A stretch of DNA of 6,143 bases, taken from positions 1 to 6,143 of the forward strand of contig DYQV01000154.1 of NCBI GenBank assembly GCA_020719105.1. The letters run 5' to 3'. Shown here piece by piece: positions 6,140-6,143 of the stretch (its first letter is position 1; each line of letters opens with the position of its first letter). The stretch is from Rikenella microfusus. Its GTDB lineage: Bacteria > Bacteroidota > Bacteroidia > Bacteroidales > SZUA-534. The position numbers and the translations under genes are program-made. The notes beneath the pieces were generated by a model. It saw only the letters and a program-made list of their open reading frames with translations. It was not told the origin of the DNA and made no database searches.

Positions 6140-6143
6140 TAAG

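Larger units (their letters stand above)
5361..6143. other. Gene-free stretch with a mini-element and several palindromes
   Basis: No open frame here has a plausible start, length or recognisable protein motif on either strand, and no tRNA or rRNA is recognised. It holds the phosphatase promoter region (5380-5450), the 185-bp inverted-repeat element with its flanking direct repeats, a perfect 20-bp palindrome, and hairpin-rich sequence to the right edge. Positions 5480-5634 and 5840-5960 are plain A+T-rich DNA in which I see nothing definite. Confidence 0.7.

Overview
The window looks like chromosomal DNA from a member of the Bacteroidota. The evidence is an A+T-rich sequence, no Shine-Dalgarno sequences before the genes, a TAnnTTTG-type promoter element, and two proteins with domain mixes typical of that phylum. 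Genus cannot be told from the sequence.

Layout: positions 1-1934 (minus strand) hold most of a secreted OmpA-family protein whose last codons lie beyond the left edge. It has a signal peptide, TPRs, a five-blade PD40 propeller, a carboxypeptidase-regulatory-like fold and an OmpA peptidoglycan-binding domain. This is the domain order of PorE of the type IX secretion system, although paralogues with the same order are common. A 108-bp gap with a perfect 13-bp stem-loop (1988-2019) separates it from the gene upstream. That gene, at 2043-5360 (minus strand), encodes a large one-component sensor: a periplasmic regulator propeller plus Y_Y_Y domain, one membrane helix, a coiled coil, and a cytoplasmic SpoIIE/PP2C-type serine phosphatase with its metal-binding residues intact. 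A TAnnTTTG element sits just upstream of its start.

Positions 5361-6143 carry no convincing gene but much structured DNA. The clearest item is a 185-bp miniature mobile element (5645-5829). It has perfect 17-bp terminal inverted repeats and is flanked exactly by 10-bp direct repeats (ATGCACTAAC), as expected of a target-site duplication. Its interior holds three stem-loops, including a GC-rich REP-like one. Further right are a perfect 20-bp palindrome (5978-5997) and a run of nested hairpins reaching the window edge, possibly a second element that is cut off.

Working model (inference): the sensor phosphatase reads a periplasmic or envelope signal and dephosphorylates a cytoplasmic partner, probably a STAS-type anti-anti-sigma protein encoded elsewhere. 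The OmpA/PD40 protein is an envelope component anchored to peptidoglycan. They share a strand, but the hairpin between them argues that read-through is at best partial, so a functional link is not shown. No complete undescribed system is visible; the mini-element and the right-edge structured DNA are the least explained parts.
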